This document shows, piece after piece, positions 35,863 to 43,000 of a DNA stretch of 64,000 bases. Made by a program: the position numbers and the translations under genes. This DNA is from Morinoia aosen (Eukaryota; Arthropoda; Malacostraca; Amphipoda; Talitridae), in NCBI GenBank assembly GCA_030386875.1, contig CM059558.1:13395752-13459751 (forward strand), given 5' to 3'. How positions within the stretch are numbered: position 1 is the first letter of the stretch; each line of letters starts with the position of its first letter. Below the pieces are notes generated by a model. That model was not told the DNA's origin and did no database searches. It was given only the letters and a program-made list of their open reading frames with translations.

Positions 35863-36663
35863 TGATTTACTCTTATTCTGTTTTCTCTAACGGCAGCTTT
35901 CCCGAAATCAATCTCAAAATTAAACAACGGAGGCTCGCCGTGCGTGTGCCATATAGCAAAGATTTTTAAACTATTGAAATAATTTATTTACCACAAGCGA
36001 TACAGCAGTAGATTGTTTCTTACGTCTATTGCAATGGACACATTTGAGTGCAGCTACTTGTGGGCCAGAATAAGTTTAGCGACTTCTTGAACATCCTAAC
36101 AGCAACGCTATTCTAAGGTGTACCGTTAGGTTTAGAAGCATTTCTTCTCAAGAATGGCGTACGCGGCAGTGTTTTTTTACAATTTTATTCGTTCTTGTTA
36201 CCTTTCCCGTATTTTTATCGAGATATTTTGAATCACACCACTTGTTTCTGATGGCTTTTTTAGAACTGACCAAGCCATTTTAGCCTTAAAAAATTCTGAA
36301 ATTTGGTTATATTACCTAGTAGCTACTTCCATAGGCGATGTCACCGTCTCTTTATCTTCCACTTCAAAGTAATAGTTCCGGTCGCAAGTACGGACCATTC
36401 TGGAGACGTATACTTTACCGTACTTATAAACTTGTTTCTAGAGTTGAAGAATCATTTCAAGCGTATTATCATATTATTAAAATATCTTATCTTACTGTCA
36501 CAGACTCACTAGATTTGAAATGTCGAAGAAAAATATTAAGGCCATCCGAGTAAAAATTATTTTCGTGAACGAAAAATGTTTTCTTGGTGAACTATACCCT
36601 GCAACGTATAAACTCACCTTTTGTACGAGAATAAAAAGTCGCGGTAAACGTAGGCGATTCCAT
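17434..36663 (-). CDS. Type II membrane matrix metalloproteinase, 15 exons
   Basis: Zinc endopeptidase of the MMP (M10A) family, predicted to be anchored in the plasma membrane by an N-terminal helix with the protease outside. The 15 exons sum to 4809 coding bases, 1602 residues plus stop, and every junction is GT-AG with matching phase. Order: tail 1-19; signal-anchor helix about 20-41; stem to about 359; prodomain beginning RFLEKYGYLN at 360; cysteine switch PRCGNPD (Cys641); furin-type RAKR 1168-1171; catalytic HEIGHVLGLRH 1293-1303 and Met1311; hemopexin domain 1340-1590 closed by cysteines. Usual MMPs have 450-700 residues, so the extra length lies in stem and propeptide. MMP23 is the known type II relative, but it lacks hemopexin blades. 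The join of exons 1-2 to the rest rests on phase and position only. Confidence 0.82.
17590..17935. repeat. Short-period repeat abutting MMP exon 15 acceptor
   Basis: About fifteen degenerate units of 20-25 bases resembling aaaacatttttaaaatgaaa. It begins within 15 bases of the acceptor on the intron side, without copying exon bases. Confidence 0.7.
18130..18925. repeat. Tandem array carrying copies of the MMP exon 14 donor
   Basis: Five diverged units of 115-145 bases, each with a gggga(c/t)atgcccata core. Units ending near 18520, 18655 and 18800 contain a copy of the exon 14 end and donor: minus-strand ctggttatcgtc(c/a)aa then gtgagc or gtgagt, and an interrupted copy ending aag then gtgaat. 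The true junction is at 18926. The core also resembles the hAT-type MITE at 24989-25214, so such an insertion may have seeded the array. Confidence 0.8.
18926..19093 (-). CDS. MMP exon 14: hemopexin blades III-IV
   Basis: 56 codons, phase 0 at both ends (acceptor aaatgtgcag; donor AAG then gtgaat). Encodes residues 1500-1555: VFGYNVSAGK, the blade-connecting GYPRLLSDEF, and blade IV start ARLDAVYYSYHHQMLVIVK. Copies of both of its splice junctions lie in flanking tandem repeats. Confidence 0.92.
19094..19240. repeat. Three-copy repeat carrying copies of the exon 14 acceptor
   Basis: Units of about 49 bases start near 19084, 19132 and 19180. On the minus strand the real junction reads aaatgtgcag then GTATTTGGCTA; the two copies read gtgtag then atgtttggcta and gtgcag then atgtttggcta. 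So acceptor and first exon bases were duplicated together. Confidence 0.85.
19241..19716. other. MMP intron 13
   Basis: AT-rich intron sequence between exons 13 and 14. No further repeat, exon or RNA gene recognised. Confidence 0.6.
19717..19958 (-). CDS. MMP exon 13: hemopexin blades II-III with basic insert
   Basis: Acceptor atttcaccctcag, phase 1; donor TTG then gtaaaa, phase 0 (a weak donor). Encodes residues 1419-1499: GALYYAYDPVHEKIMEGYPR completes blade II and INIDAAFFDKRDENLYVF opens blade III. Between them is a strongly basic stretch (HRRRSPRDARRSRKKKRH) longer than the usual blade linker. It could bind heparan sulfate or be a cleavage site; that is inference. Confidence 0.92.
20660..20965. 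repeat. Two-copy duplication spanning the exon 12 donor
   Basis: About 150-base units at 20665-20813 and 20817-20965. Both contain ttttttcgaacaagc, gtatgaga, then the donor region gaagaaaagtttgatgtcag. The unit at 20920 is the true exon end; the other is an exon-end copy inside intron 12. Confidence 0.82.
20920..21044 (-). CDS. MMP exon 12: hemopexin blade I end and blade II start
   Basis: Acceptor cccttgagcag, phase 2; donor TTCAAAG then gtgaat, phase 1. Encodes residues 1377-1419, including LPDSLDAAVHIWTPQSDIKL, the typical start of a hemopexin blade. Confidence 0.9.
21045..22130. other. MMP intron 11
   Basis: About 1.1 kb without recognised coding sequence. It carries a few phrases such as accggtgg that recur near 57370, pointing to a shared repeat family. 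Confidence 0.45.
22132..22195. repeat. Duplicated end and donor of MMP exon 11
   Basis: The last 27 or so exon bases plus donor occur twice head to tail. The inner donor (gtgagt, exon end 22164) gives the open frame; reading on to the outer copy (gtgaca) would meet TGA at once. The outer copy is therefore a decoy. Confidence 0.85.
22164..22265 (-). CDS. MMP exon 11: hemopexin blade I
   Basis: Acceptor cctctcttttgcag, phase 2; donor CAACAG then gtgagt, phase 2. Encodes FNTIFDLVTRKNEES and then FFFRGDHYWMYDN, a classical blade I end with its RGDHYW signature. Residues 1343-1376. Confidence 0.94.
22266..23390. other. MMP intron 10
   Basis: About 1.1 kb, A-rich in part (22650-22820), without a recognised exon. 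The repeat at its 5' end is listed separately. Confidence 0.5.
23397..23569. repeat. 18-base minisatellite at the MMP exon 10 donor
   Basis: About nine units of accaacaccaacacgcccc, with two aggccac variants. On the minus strand the intron begins gtgggtgttggtgtgg, so the first intron bases belong to the array. Apparent long frames here on both strands (for example a Gly/Val/Cys/Trp-rich one) come from the repeat and are not genes. Confidence 0.88.
23570..23646 (-). CDS. MMP exon 10: end of catalytic domain
   Basis: Acceptor ttcatcccccag, phase 0; donor GGCAG then gtgggt, phase 2. Encodes TWGNELELDDEDRRLVQAIY and GHCSGR (1318-1343). The DDxxxxQxIYG pattern is the last helix of MMP catalytic domains, and Cys1340 opens the hemopexin domain. 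There is no proline-rich hinge, so protease and propeller are almost directly joined. Confidence 0.93.
24211..24323 (-). CDS. MMP exon 9: catalytic zinc site and Met-turn
   Basis: Encodes VAVHEIGHVLGLRH, the HExxHxxGxxH zinc site with catalytic Glu1294, then ASVMYAIY with Met1311 of the Met-turn. Donor AGCCAG then gtgagc, phase 0. The acceptor at 24324 (gttgcaag) is the only one in reach with phase 1, matching exon 8; it has a weak pyrimidine tract, so this 5' edge is less sure. Confidence 0.92.
24325..24970. repeat. Short-period repeat beside the MMP exon 9 acceptor
   Basis: Degenerate 20-24 base units resembling gactttgaaagttagtgtg from 24340 to 24760, resuming at about 24890-24960. It starts within 20 bases of the acceptor. 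Confidence 0.75.
24989..25214. mobile_element. hAT-type MITE with 8-bp target duplication
   Basis: Termini CAGGGTTTCTCAACC and GGTTGAGAAGCCCTG are near-perfect inverted repeats. Flanks are atttagag (24981-24988) and atctagag (25215-25222), an 8-bp duplication with one change. At 226 bp it cannot encode a transposase. Terminal CAG and 8-bp duplication are hAT hallmarks. Confidence 0.85.
25430..26452. repeat. Minisatellite that includes the MMP exon 8 donor
   Basis: Units of about 57 bases, degenerate on the left and nearly uniform from 26045. Each reads cactatactgcacgcagtac, ctgcagtataccagtgcc, then (c/g)acatcaggc. The exon 8 donor lies in the last unit (minus-strand tca then gtatagtgcctgatg); other units keep gca then gtatagtgcctgatg. 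About six close copies of the donor context follow into the intron. Confidence 0.9.
26453..26563 (-). CDS. MMP exon 8: structural metal and calcium sites
   Basis: Acceptor cacggtgtccag, phase 1; donor CCCTCA then gtatag, phase 1. Encodes SHLGCSTAFDGAGGELGHAL and IHLDDDDPL (to residue 1279). FDGxGGxLxHA and HxDDDD match MMP structural zinc and calcium loops. The Asp that normally follows the first His (HGD) is replaced: here HLG followed by an extra Cys. Confidence 0.93.
26575..26763. mobile_element. Palindromic MITE next to the exon 8 acceptor
   Basis: Inverted ends gcggcccatagacgatcaat and attcatcgtctatgggccgc, with AT-rich inner arms, total about 190 bp. It starts 12 bases from the splice acceptor, on the intron side. 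No clear target duplication was seen. Confidence 0.7.
26764..27183. other. MMP intron 7
   Basis: Contains a loose duplication near 26785-26960 (cttctaagtttagtt(a/g)(a/g)tattcgag) and clustered variants of caattgggtgcaa at 27055-27150. No exon recognised. Confidence 0.6.
27184..27361 (-). CDS. MMP exon 7: N-terminal half of catalytic domain
   Basis: Acceptor ggtgtttgtgagcag, phase 0; donor GGGGCAC then gtcagt, phase 1. Encodes KVVSWRVGRGLHSTHMGATL then AAFTLAFRIWSEVIP and DVFIGFGA, matching the MMP pattern AFxxWSxVxPxxF followed by DIxIxFG. Residues 1184-1243. Confidence 0.92.
27425..27680. repeat. Three-copy repeat in MMP intron 6
   Basis: Units of 90-115 bases with gtgacgtca, (t/c)gaaccaatagc and tctggcaacat phrases. 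Copies differ by several substitutions and by length. Confidence 0.75.
27723..27920 (-). CDS. MMP exon 6: furin site and start of mature enzyme
   Basis: 66 codons, phase 0 on both sides (acceptor gcccgcccatcag; donor AGGAAC then gtaagc). It ends GGRAKR then SVFTLQGQPMRN. RAKR (1168-1171) fits the furin consensus R-X-K/R-R and lies where convertase-activated MMPs are cut, just ahead of the catalytic domain. The exon is Arg-rich upstream (RLRHRR is another dibasic cluster). Confidence 0.9.
27921..28330. repeat. Tandem array that includes the MMP exon 6 acceptor
   Basis: Four to five units of 60-80 bases with a core like cctgttgggcaaaccaggcatgag, then actggtctt(c/t) and ggttcagagactg. The first unit, cctgatgggcgggcaaatcagacatg, is the acceptor itself. 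Confidence 0.78.
28331..29709. other. MMP intron 5 with two simple arrays
   Basis: 28500-28690 carries variants of ttttcatagacc; 29465-29690 carries about twelve variants of tttttaacccaataa, close to the exon 5 donor. The rest shows no exon or RNA gene. Confidence 0.6.
29710..31215 (-). CDS. MMP exon 5: cysteine switch and giant propeptide insert
   Basis: 502 codons, phase 0 both sides (acceptor ttgctccctgccag; donor CAAAAG then gtgatg). It opens TWYGSTRTPSGRADPQTLRL then LRTPRCGNPD, the end of a typical MMP prodomain with zinc-binding Cys641. About 475 more residues follow, low in complexity: twelve heptads of the ISPVQSA type at roughly residues 837-920, then polar sequence. No domain is recognised there. 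The open frame over 1.5 kb and flanking exons in phase argue that it is translated. Confidence 0.85.
30296..30552. repeat. 21-base coding minisatellite (ISPVQSA heptads)
   Basis: Twelve units of 21 bases such as gattggacgggagatattgct. The length keeps the MMP frame. Long antisense frames across it are periodicity artefacts. Confidence 0.92.
31414..31905 (-). CDS. MMP exon 4: prodomain middle with long insert
   Basis: 164 codons, phase 0 both sides (acceptor atttcattccag; donor TTCCAA then gtgagt). It ends DKIRAGLLLFQ; with exon 5 this gives the helix-FQ-Y-TG-D-T pattern of MMP prodomains. The first 150 residues (RKMLGSFPSSPEMHELETAL onward) are charged and have no match I know; in other MMPs this loop is 10-20 residues long. 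Confidence 0.87.
32263..32538 (-). CDS. MMP exon 3: prodomain start and HLHPP array
   Basis: 92 codons, phase 0 both sides (acceptor ttgtttctttggcag; donor AGAAGC then gtaagt). Begins RFLEKYGYLNC, the first prodomain helix of MMPs, then about eight HLHPP units, then a short Thr/Ser/Arg tail. Histidine density in the array is high enough to bind metal, which is inference. Confidence 0.87.
32338..32480. repeat. 15-base coding minisatellite (HLHPP)
   Basis: Units such as gtgggtgcaggtggt, about eight to nine copies, in frame in MMP exon 3. Confidence 0.9.
33470..33668 (-). pseudogene. Partial copy of MMP exon 2 inside intron 2
   Basis: About 198 bases nearly identical to 34533-34730 in the same orientation, with only a few substitutions. 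It contains the two-unit TTVPS stem repeat but has no splice acceptor matched to it and loses similarity at both ends. A recent segmental duplication, probably not an exon. Confidence 0.85.
34075..34425 (+). mobile_element. SINE-like element, copy 1
   Basis: Plus-strand copy of a family with four minus-strand copies in ANKS3 introns. It shares gtcctgttttccagcaacc, tatttctatgcacctt and ctttgttgcggttaggga and ends in an aacatctaatctaacc tail. The head is degraded. Confidence 0.7.
34446..35476 (-). CDS. MMP exon 2: signal anchor and stem
   Basis: Acceptor tgctatctacgtccag, phase 1; donor CTTGCC then gtgagt, phase 0. Opens with RTG and the helix HLVSALVLAATVTVLVILTT (about 20-41), followed by three units of about 20 residues (LDDPGTSNFAKNKIHGVKST is the first) and two 18-residue TKTTVPS units. 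It ends ALEDCLQLA; joined to exon 3 this gives a normal lead into the YGYL helix. The frame runs open 5' of the acceptor into transposon sequence, which is not exon. Confidence 0.78.
35560..35673. mobile_element. Truncated copy of the GGTAAAT-type MITE
   Basis: Shares gaagaaaacttgtttatttc, taattaactatgtttaggcatc and the terminal cacatttacc with the elements at 51833-52323 and 62791-63337. Only one end remains. It sits in MMP intron 1 close to exon 2. Confidence 0.7.
35804..35862. repeat. (AT)n microsatellite
   Basis: Uninterrupted alternating AT of nearly 60 bases in MMP intron 1. Confidence 0.97.
36618..36663 (-). CDS. MMP exon 1: cytosolic tail
   Basis: ATG at 36663-36661, reading MESPTFTATFYSRTK, donor ACAAAAG then gtgagt, phase 1, which fits exon 2. 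A possible acceptor (attaaattttag) lies five bases before the ATG, so an untranslated exon may precede it. Small exon; support is the good donor, the phase match and its position ahead of a membrane helix. Confidence 0.62.
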
Positions 36664-39530
36664 TGTGCCTAAAATTTAATATAAGAAAGTAAACTCAATA
36701 ATTTAAGAATGTGTTTTAAAAACGTAGCATTCCCTGAACTAATATCAATCCAATTCATTCATTTTTAACTAAAATACTCAACCCTCTTACATGGGGCCTG
36801 AATAGGTGGGGAATTTGGCATCAACGATAAAATTGACAAAAATAATCGAATGCATAGAAAGTATGCTTGAGCTGTAGCAGGCGATAATTATATCTCCACG
36901 TTTCGGGAGCAACTGAGGGTGAGCCAAGGAATGGACTATAACTCAACACTGAGTTGCAAGCACCAATGGCGGGAGCGACTGCTCGTACGTCCGCCACCCA
37001 CAGCTTTTCGCTCTCCGACCTCAGTGATAAGAAATATGTAACTCTTATTGGCTGTATGTCACCTTCCAAATATGTAATACTCAACTTTTATGACTGTGAA
37101 TCATGTCGTCTTTCACACATGTGATGCCAGTCGTTTTCACGACTGCTGTGATGCATGTTACTCTTCATCGTCATGGCGCCTGTCGTCCTTCATACCATGG
37201 TAGGCCTACTCGCTGAAGAACTTCATAACGAAGTTCTTTCATCAACCTTAATTCATTAGTCAAAAAATACTTACACTGACACTATTAAAGGATAATTTTT
37301 CAAACAAGTCGTAGGGTAAGCATGTCCACAGCGATTAATGCACGCCATACTCCCAGGGTCAAATTACTGCATAGTTAACTTCTGTTTTCCAATCTCGCTA
37401 TTTATTTGCAATCATCTTATGTGTGTACTTTTAACAACATCGGTTATCATAATGCAATCTTGTAGGTTGATACAGGTCTCAACGTGAAGGTTATATATCG
37501 TTCGAGGCGTATTTTGGTGTGATGATTCGTCGTTTACCTCTGCATGTCAGTCCACCTCCAACACACACAAAAAATGTTTTATTCCAACTGAAGCCTAATC
37601 CGTACCAACGCTTTCGTTTGTCAGGTAAGGGTTGAGTTTTTATTACTCATTGCAAACTAAGAGAGTAAATTTCTACTGTTTTGCTCACAGTTGATTCAAC
37701 TACTGTAATAGATATGAAGATAATCCTACTGATATTTCTACCTTTCAGATTTAAAGGACTTCAAATAAATAAATTTTTAAAACACCATCCAATGTACAGC
37801 AGCATTTTTTTGAGTTTTTATTTTTCATTCATGCAAACGCTTAACGCTAGTTTCAAATTTTCAAGTAGACGATTGTTGCACATTTTGTTTTTTTAAATGC
37901 ATAAACATATATTTCCGCTCACTATATTTTCAACAGCACCAGTTATTAACGCAGAGTTGCTAACGTCTCAAGTGAAATGGATACCATGTCTTCCAAGGCC
38001 TTCTTTGCCAATGTTTCATTTGAATTAGCTAATAGTATTTATGAATGTTCATCATTTTCATTTGTTGCTGGTATTTATAAATATTTTCAAGCCACTTGTC
38101 GATAGTACTTTATTTGTTGCTAGGCTAATATTTATGAATATTTTTAAGCCCCGAATAAAATATCAAAAGAAAAAATTTTTTACTGCCATATTCAGAATAA
38201 TTTACCCTATCACTGCCATAGCTATAGTCTACTTTTTATGGTTCCTTGGGAGTTTTATGTTAACAAATGTCTTTTAAAAATTGGTTGTGATGCATTTAGG
38301 TAATACTAGTTTTTTAAATTTAATATTTTTACCCTTTTTCTTCAAACATAGGGGGAAAATATTTTCCCTTTTTTTTTTAAGAGGGAAAAATATTTCCTCT
38401 TCTTTAAAGAGAAGGGAAAATATTTCCCCTCTTTTTTAAAGAGAGGGAAAACATTTCCCATTTCTTCTTTATCCCTCCCTATCCAGAACCCTTTAAATGA
38501 CAGTCTACAATGACAAACATTAATTTGCTTCAAGTCTCCCTCCTTCAAGTTTTGTAGACAAACAATTTCTCGCAAAAATTTACGTGAGGAAATGAAGCAT
38601 AACAATGGAACAAAAAAATGCATTTTTGAATTTGTCGCTTTTTTTCTAGAAACTAGAATGCATCAATGGACCTGAATTAGACACAAATAACAAGGCCCGT
38701 TATAATGTACATACATCAGTATTCTCTAAATAGAATAACTTAAGACCGTAACGTGCAAAATTGCCACGTATATCGACCTCACGTCAAAATTTAATAACTT
38801 TCATATTACAGTCCAAAAGAAATACGCACAACGAAGCTGTTCCAGCAGCTACGCTGTCAATTAAGTTAAAATTGAAGTGTCATCAAGTTTCAGAAGTCAC
38901 TTTAAAATAGGTTATTTGTTTTTACAACTTGAAATCATTTTGGTACAACACTTCTTCTCTTCTCACTTTCAAGCAGCCATGCCATACTGCGTATTAAGAC
39001 AATACATGATTGTAACTATAAAAATCTGTGTGAGTGTATAGCAGTACTTAAAAAATATCAATTGCTTTTAAAACTTGAAATAATTTTTGTACAAATACTC
39101 TCCTCACTTCCAAGCAGCCACGCCCTACGTATACAATTGAGACGATGTCTGATTGAAATTACAACAATCTGTATGAGAGTTGAGCAGCACTTGACACTGG
39201 CACGAAATATCACAGCGAGAAATGAGCAAGTGTAACATAGGGTCTGCGGCGCCTATGAGCAAAAAATCTCTAACACGGAGCACGAAGCTTCCCACTACTG
39301 TAATGGCATTTCGTGATCACTTTTGCGTAAGAATCCCAAAAATGAAAATAGCTGAATCTAAAACATACTTATAACGATCATATAATTCTAAAACCACGGC
39401 ACTACATTACTTTAAAATTGAACAATTGAAGAACTTGATAAACTTATCTCATCTATTTAAAAAGACTCTCAACATCGAACTTCAGTAGATATCTAAAACA
39501 CCTCAGATGTTCAGATTAAGAATAATCAAT
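36664..39530. other. Intergenic stretch between the MMP and ANKS3 genes
   Basis: Nearly 3 kb, AT-rich. A short repeat of gggaaaatatttccc-type units (self-complementary) lies at 38340-38465. No splice-flanked exon or RNA gene recognised. Any MMP promoter would be here, but no TATA/initiator pair stands out. Confidence 0.5.
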
Positions 39531-39534
39531 AAAT

Positions 39535-39915
39535 GATGCCCAGTCCCGGATATGGACTTCTGTTGAAGTATTCTAGTCAAGACAGCAGCGCGCATGGCGT
39601 CCCTTCCAACATCGAACATCACTAGATATTTAAAACACCTCAGATAATAATTATAAATTGTTTTGGTCGTCACCTATAAGGAAGTCTGGTGAAGCAGTCT
39701 AGTTTAGACAGCAGTTCGCATTGCGTCCCTAAAACAGCTCATAAGAAGAATGACAATCAATTGTTTTGGCCAGTCTCCGCTATGGAAGTCTGCTGGAGCT
39801 TCGCATTGCATCTCAAAAACAGCTCAAATGAAGGATAATTATCAATTATTCTGGACAGTCTCCGATATAGAGGTCTGCTGGAGCAGTCTGGTCAGTACAG
39901 CAGCGCGCAAGGCGT
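39535..39915. repeat. Four-copy array including the ANKS3 stop codon
   Basis: Diverged units near 39535, 39655, 39745 and 39830 share cagtctccg(a/c)tat, gaagtctg(c/g)tg and agcagtctag phrases. The last unit is the 3' end of the ANKS3 coding region; the others lie downstream on the minus strand. Confidence 0.75.
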
Positions 39916-40071
39916 CCGCTGCAGAGCCGGGACCAACAGAGGGGTTGTGTTCGTTGCTGGAGGTGAGGCGACTGTCGCCAGAAGAGAACATTTCAGGGGA
40001 CAGGGCAGACGAGGCGGCAGGCGATGTGGTGTCAACGGAAGGATGCGGCTGCTCGAAGTAACTTTTTGGAC
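39842..40071 (-). CDS. ANKS3: ANKS3 exon 9: C-terminus
   Basis: Acceptor gaattccttcttcag, phase 1. Reads GPKSYFEQPHPSVDTTSP through to a C-terminal TSISETVQNN and TGA. Ser/Thr-rich with no domain. The frame differs from the unspliced continuation of exon 8, so the splice matters for the C-terminus. Confidence 0.8.
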
Positions 40072-43000
40072 CTGAAGAAGGAATTCAAATTTAGGTGAGC
40101 TGCTATGAAAATCTGCCAGCATTCCTCGAAAAAATGATAAAAACACCAGAAGCAACTTTACACAATTCTCAATTATCAGCACATAGTTTTTCAATAAGAT
40201 AAAAGCACAAAAAGGTGTAGAAAATACTGTACCTTTGCTTTGTTCAACAACGTTCAACTTTTCGGGCATTTGAGAGCAGATTTTAGGGTCGTCCAAGAAC
40301 TTTGACGCTCCAGAAACTGTCTGACCAGAATCCGAATGCTGGTGACCAGAACCCGAATGCTGGTGACCAGAACCCGAATGCTGGTGACCAGAACCCGAAT
40401 GCTGGTGACCAGAACCCGAATGCTGGTGACCAGAACCCGAATGCTGGTGACCAGAACCCGAATGCTGGTGACCAGAACCCGAATGCTGGTGACCAGAACC
40501 AGAATGCTGGTGGCCAGACCCCGTTTGCTGGTGACCAGAACTCGCATGCCGGTGACCAGAATCCGTACGCCGGAGACCAGTAGTTAAGTAACCAAGGCCC
40601 ATAGCAGTAAGCGGCCTCGGATTGTTAGGGTCACTCATAGCAACGGAAGACTTGAGCAGCTCGAGACACTCCTTAACGGGACCGCCTAGCCTGGGGATGC
40701 ACAACGCAGGCGGTCTCTGCCAATAGTCGCCAGGAATTCGGATTTCCTCCGTCAAAAAAGAATCATCACGCACCGGCATGTAGGTGTTCCTGCTAGGTTC
40801 TTGTGAACTGACTGATTTTGTTTCTCCAGGGAAAGTGCTACCTTCATTAAAAATGTTTGTGGCTGGCATAAAAGAATTTACATTATCAACGTTATTACTA
40901 AAATTCGGAATGATGTGCACTTTACTGTCATTGGGTATACAGTTCTTGAGATCCCCTGAATAAAACTCTCTGCCTCTACTCTCCTGAGTAGATTGCGATT
41001 TTTCTTTCACGTTTACCATCAAATTTCTAACCATTTTTCTCGAGGCCAAAACTTCTTCTTGAGCAGGAACAAATATCTCGCCCAAAAATTCAACAACTTC
41101 GCTCTCGTTTGTCAGTTTTCTCTGCATACTTAGAACCTCTGCTATCCCAGGTTCTTCTCTGTAGACTGGTTTGTGGGGTGCCTTAATCTGATATTCTTTC
41201 GTTTCGCCGTTAGTAAGCGAGTTTTTAATCTCAGCTTCTTCTTTGTAGACAGGTTTATGGACCTCATTGCACTGGTATCCGTTTGTTTTGCCATCCATAG
41301 CCGCAACAGTCACATTCTGTAGTCTGGTGTCAGTGAGACATTTAATCTCAGTACGACTGTTGGTATCCAAGATTCTGTGTGACTCAGGAGGAGCCAAAGA
41401 CTGCCACACACCACGACAGGCAGAGTGCTCGCAATAGTCCGCAGCTGTGAGCACAGTGTCGTAGATGTGCTGCAGCTGCACCGCTGCTTCTTTGCAGCAG
41501 CCGTGGCACTTGTATAGCCGGGCACGAGCTTCTACCACCAGCGATTCAGTCGACAACCGCAGCTCTTGCTCTTGGTGTAACTGCAATAATACTTTTATTT
41601 TAGATATATTCCCATAGTAAGACATAGATTGCAAGATTTTGACATATGCTCAAGTCATCACAGTCAAACGCAGCTGTTACGATAGACCAAGTAGCTGCAC
41701 CTTGTGAACTCTCAGTTCTCACTCAAACAGAAAAAAATAAACTTCACACACCATTAAACATCCGGCGCAAAACGCCCTCAACAGAAGTATACGTCATACA
41801 TTGGCAAAAAAAATTCAATTGAAGGTATGATATAATTCATACACACGTTTTCAAACTCAAATAACTCAATTAAGACTATATCATAATACAAACAGGTTTA
41901 CAAGTTCACTACTTTTCAACTACATACAACAGCTTCTTGTTGAGATGCCACCCTTCTGATGCATGTCAGGTACCAGCCATCACAGAATAAGCAGTCGTCA
42001 CACCTACAGATGTTGAGAAATATGGTTTCAAAAATGAAGCCCATATATCGCCACGTTCTTGAACTTTCATGAGAATCCAGAGAAAACAAGTTAAATAAGT
42101 TGAATAGATGTCTGAAACTTGTGCATTATTTCCAAACATTCATGGGTATCTAAAAGAAATAAGTTGCTTTAGATGAATAGAAATTTAGAGCATGAGCGCT
42201 CTAGAAACATCATCCAAAGCTGACTATAGCTCACAAGCATGTAACACCTGGCGCTTCGCTGCCACCCGCACTGCACGCTGAACTAACATCCACATGACCA
42301 TTAAAGGATAAGTGACAGATTAGGTTAGATGTTAGATGTTAGGAGTAGGCACTGTAGTAGCATCAGCCCGTTGGTGAAACCTCTAGAGAGCTGCTAGAAT
42401 CACCAGTTGTAAGGGGCAGACACCGCTAGCGAGCTGCTAGGATCACCAGTTGTAAGGGGCAGGCAAAGTGGAAGCCAAGGCCCTAACCGCAACGAAGATG
42501 TACCAAAGAAATGAATGAAGAAGGCACCATCAAGTATGGAGACAAGAAAACGTGAAATCCATGCAGAAGGGGCATAGAAACAGTAAGTTGAGAAGGAAGT
42601 TCATAAAACAAGATTAAAGTTGAAGAAGAAAGAAGTAGGTGCTGAAAAACAGGACAGCGATGAACTGAAAAAAAGATGGTCCTTAACATACCAAAAAACA
42701 TTTCATTTCAACAAAAATGAAGGCTTGCCTAACCACTCTTAGCTCGAGACCTCATATTCTCTCTGGGAGCTATAATTCCCACAGATACAATAGTTGTATA
42801 CCCCTGAGGGGAGGATGAGTGACATCACTGTCACACCAGACGCATCAAGCTAAGCAGAATAGCTTTATAATATTTATCATTGACCAGCTAATATCTATTC
42901 GCATCATTGCACATATTTCAACACAAGTAGCGGCAAAGTCAATGCACGTAGAGCACCCAAATACTCACTCAGCAGCAAGGATTTATTGTCCTTGACCAGC

